The notes under the pieces are model-generated. The model had not been told where the DNA came from, did not search any database, and saw only the letters and a list, made by a program, of their open reading frames with translations. The position numbers and the translations under genes were made by a program. From assembly GCA_049290495.1 (NCBI GenBank), contig JBATNV010000195.1, forward strand, positions 1-64,000: DNA of 64,000 nucleotides. The letters are read 5' to 3'. Shown in pieces: positions 62,827 to 64,000 of the stretch. Positions within the stretch are counted from its first letter, which is position 1. Each line of letters opens with the position of its first letter. Source of the stretch: SHZI01 sp049290495 (lineage in GTDB: Bacteria; Pseudomonadota; Gammaproteobacteria; Steroidobacterales; GCA-2729495).

Positions 62827-64000
62827 GCCGCTCGGCAGACTTCTACGCCCGCGCCAATGCCGTAACGCCGGGCGGCGTGCACTCACCGGTGCGGGCTTTC
62901 CGCCGCGTCGGCGGCACACCACTCTTTATCCGCAGCGCGCAGGGCAGCCGCATCGAAGACGTGGATGACCGCTGGTACACGGATTTCTGTATGGCCTTCG
63001 GCCCGATGATCCTCGGCCACACGCATCCGGCCGTACTCGAAGCGGTGACTGTCGCAGCAGCCGGAGGCTGGAGTTTCGGTACCGCAGAGCCTTATTCGCT
63101 GGCACTATCTGAACTGATCTGTAGCCGCCTGCCGTGGGTTGAGAATCTCCGCTTCGTCAATTCGGGCACCGAAGCCGTGATGTCAGCGCTACGGCTTGCA
63201 CGCGCCGCCACCGGACGCTCGCTGATCCTGAAATTCGATGGCTGTTATCACGGCCATACCGATGCGATGCTGATCCGTGCCGGCTCCGGCCTCGCCGGTA
63301 TTGCCGACAGCGCTGGTGTCCCGGCCGGTGTCGCCGCCGATACGCTCGTGGCACAGCTCGACGACATTCCGGGCCTTGAAGGACTGTTCGCCGCGCGCGG
63401 TGCTGAAATCGCTGCCGCAATCATCGAACCGCTGCCCGCCAATCACGGCCTGCTGCCGCAGCGTCAGGAATTTCTGGATGCGCTTGCCTGGCAATGCCAG
63501 CAACACGGCACGCTGCTGATCTTCGATGAAGTGATCACCGGCTTTCGCACCGCCTTTGGCGGCATGGCAGAAGTTACCGGCATCCGGCCAGACCTCGTCA
63601 CTTACGGCAAGATCATCGGCGGTGGCTTTCCGGTCGGGGCCTATGCCGGCCGGCGCGAGATCATGCAACTCGTCGCACCGCTCGGACCGGTCTATCAGGC
63701 CGGCACGCTTTCAGCCAATCCGGTGGCAATGGCGGCCGGGCTCGCCACACTCGAGCGGCTGGTCGATGGCACCGCCTACCTGGCACTCGAAGACAACGGT
63801 CGTTTGCTCGACAGCCTGCTACAAGACTTACGGGGTCTGCGCCTACAACGCGTCGGCTCGCTGTTCTGGCTGGTGTTCGATGACGACAAGTCCGGGCAAC
63901 TGATCCGCAGCCCGGCCAGCTTCCCGACTGGCAGCGAAGCGCGCTTTGCAAAAATCTTCCATGCCTTGCTCGCCGAGGGCATTTATCTCCCGCCCAGCCC
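62823..64000 (+). CDS. hemL: Glutamate-1-semialdehyde 2,1-aminomutase HemL (3' partial)
   Basis: 392 codons to the window edge, no stop. N-terminal NAVTPGGVHSPVRAFRRVGGTP, FVNSGTEAVMSALRLARAATG, and PLP Lys in LVTYGKIIGGGFPVGAYAG are those of HemL. It turns GSA into ALA. Starts at ATG 62823 in overlap with the hemB stop. The C-terminus lies beyond the window. Confidence 0.96.
   Translation, partial: MSRSADFYARANAVTPGGVHSPVRAFRRVGGTPLFIRSAQGSRIEDVDDRWYTDFCMAFGPMILGHTHPAVLEAVTVAAAGGWSFGTAEPYSLALSELICSRLPWVENLRFVNSGTEAVMSALRLARAATGRSLILKFDGCYHGHTDAMLIRAGSGLAGIADSAGVPAGVAADTLVAQLDDIPGLEGLFAARGAEIAAAIIEPLPANHGLLPQRQEFLDALAWQCQQHGTLLIFDEVITGFRTAFGGMAEVTGIRPDLVTYGKIIGGGFPVGAYAGRREIMQLVAPLGPVYQAGTLSANPVAMAAGLATLERLVDGTAYLALEDNGRLLDSLLQDLRGLRLQRVGSLFWLVFDDDKSGQLIRSPASFPTGSEARFAKIFHALLAEGIYLPPS

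Overview
The window reads as one continuous, gene-dense chromosomal segment (GC-rich, tight operons, GTG and TTG starts) from a gammaproteobacterium. The grounds are a Pseudomonas/Vibrio-style polar-flagellum cluster (fleR-fliEFGHIJK-fliLMNOPQR-flhBAF-fleN-fliA-motCD), CysB control of cysteine synthesis, CueR-CopA and the C5 haem route. The exact lineage cannot be named from sequence alone. No rRNA, tRNA, insertion sequence, phage or CRISPR was seen.

Layout. 1-23203: flagellar basal body, export apparatus, placement proteins, sigma-28, stator, a DUF2802 protein, an HDOD-GGDEF protein and a FleQ-like activator without its N-terminal domain; a clean sigma-54 promoter lies before fliL. 23321-28039: methionine-type aminotransferase, glutamine amidotransferase, and a cueR-copA copper operon with a textbook MerR-type promoter. 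28040-41721: a nitric-oxide and anaerobic-metabolism region: a DUF2249 gene behind an NsrR-like operator; an 803-residue qNor homologue whose altered FeB and quinol residues match nitric oxide dismutase (Nod); two MORN-repeat proteins; fdxA; nifJ with a dihydroorotate dehydrogenase-like partner; small PspC and membrane proteins; nnrS; an MFS pump. 41799-49767: DUF1003 protein, an MFS-aldehyde dehydrogenase-MFS group, a paraoxonase-like protein, FkbM methyltransferase and a SIMPL protein. 49834-54602: sdhBCD without sdhA, a toxin-antitoxin-like pair behind a perfect palindrome, a PEP-CTERM-like protein and haem O synthase. 54808-64000: cysH, cysB, then a packed cysG-cysK-hemA-hemCD-hemB-hemL operon (cut at the window end) joining sirohaem, cysteine and haem synthesis.

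How it fits together. The most notable element is the putative Nod at 28562-30973. Such enzymes are proposed to disproportionate 2 NO to N2 and O2, known from Methylomirabilis and the gammaproteobacterium HdN1. It sits with NO-responsive genes (DUF2249, nnrS) and low-potential anaerobic enzymes (pyruvate:ferredoxin oxidoreductase, ferredoxin). The second surprise is the tetrapyrrole operon: its porphobilinogen deaminase has Gln where the dipyrromethane-cofactor Cys belongs and is fused to a HemD-like domain, and its glutamyl-tRNA reductase is short.
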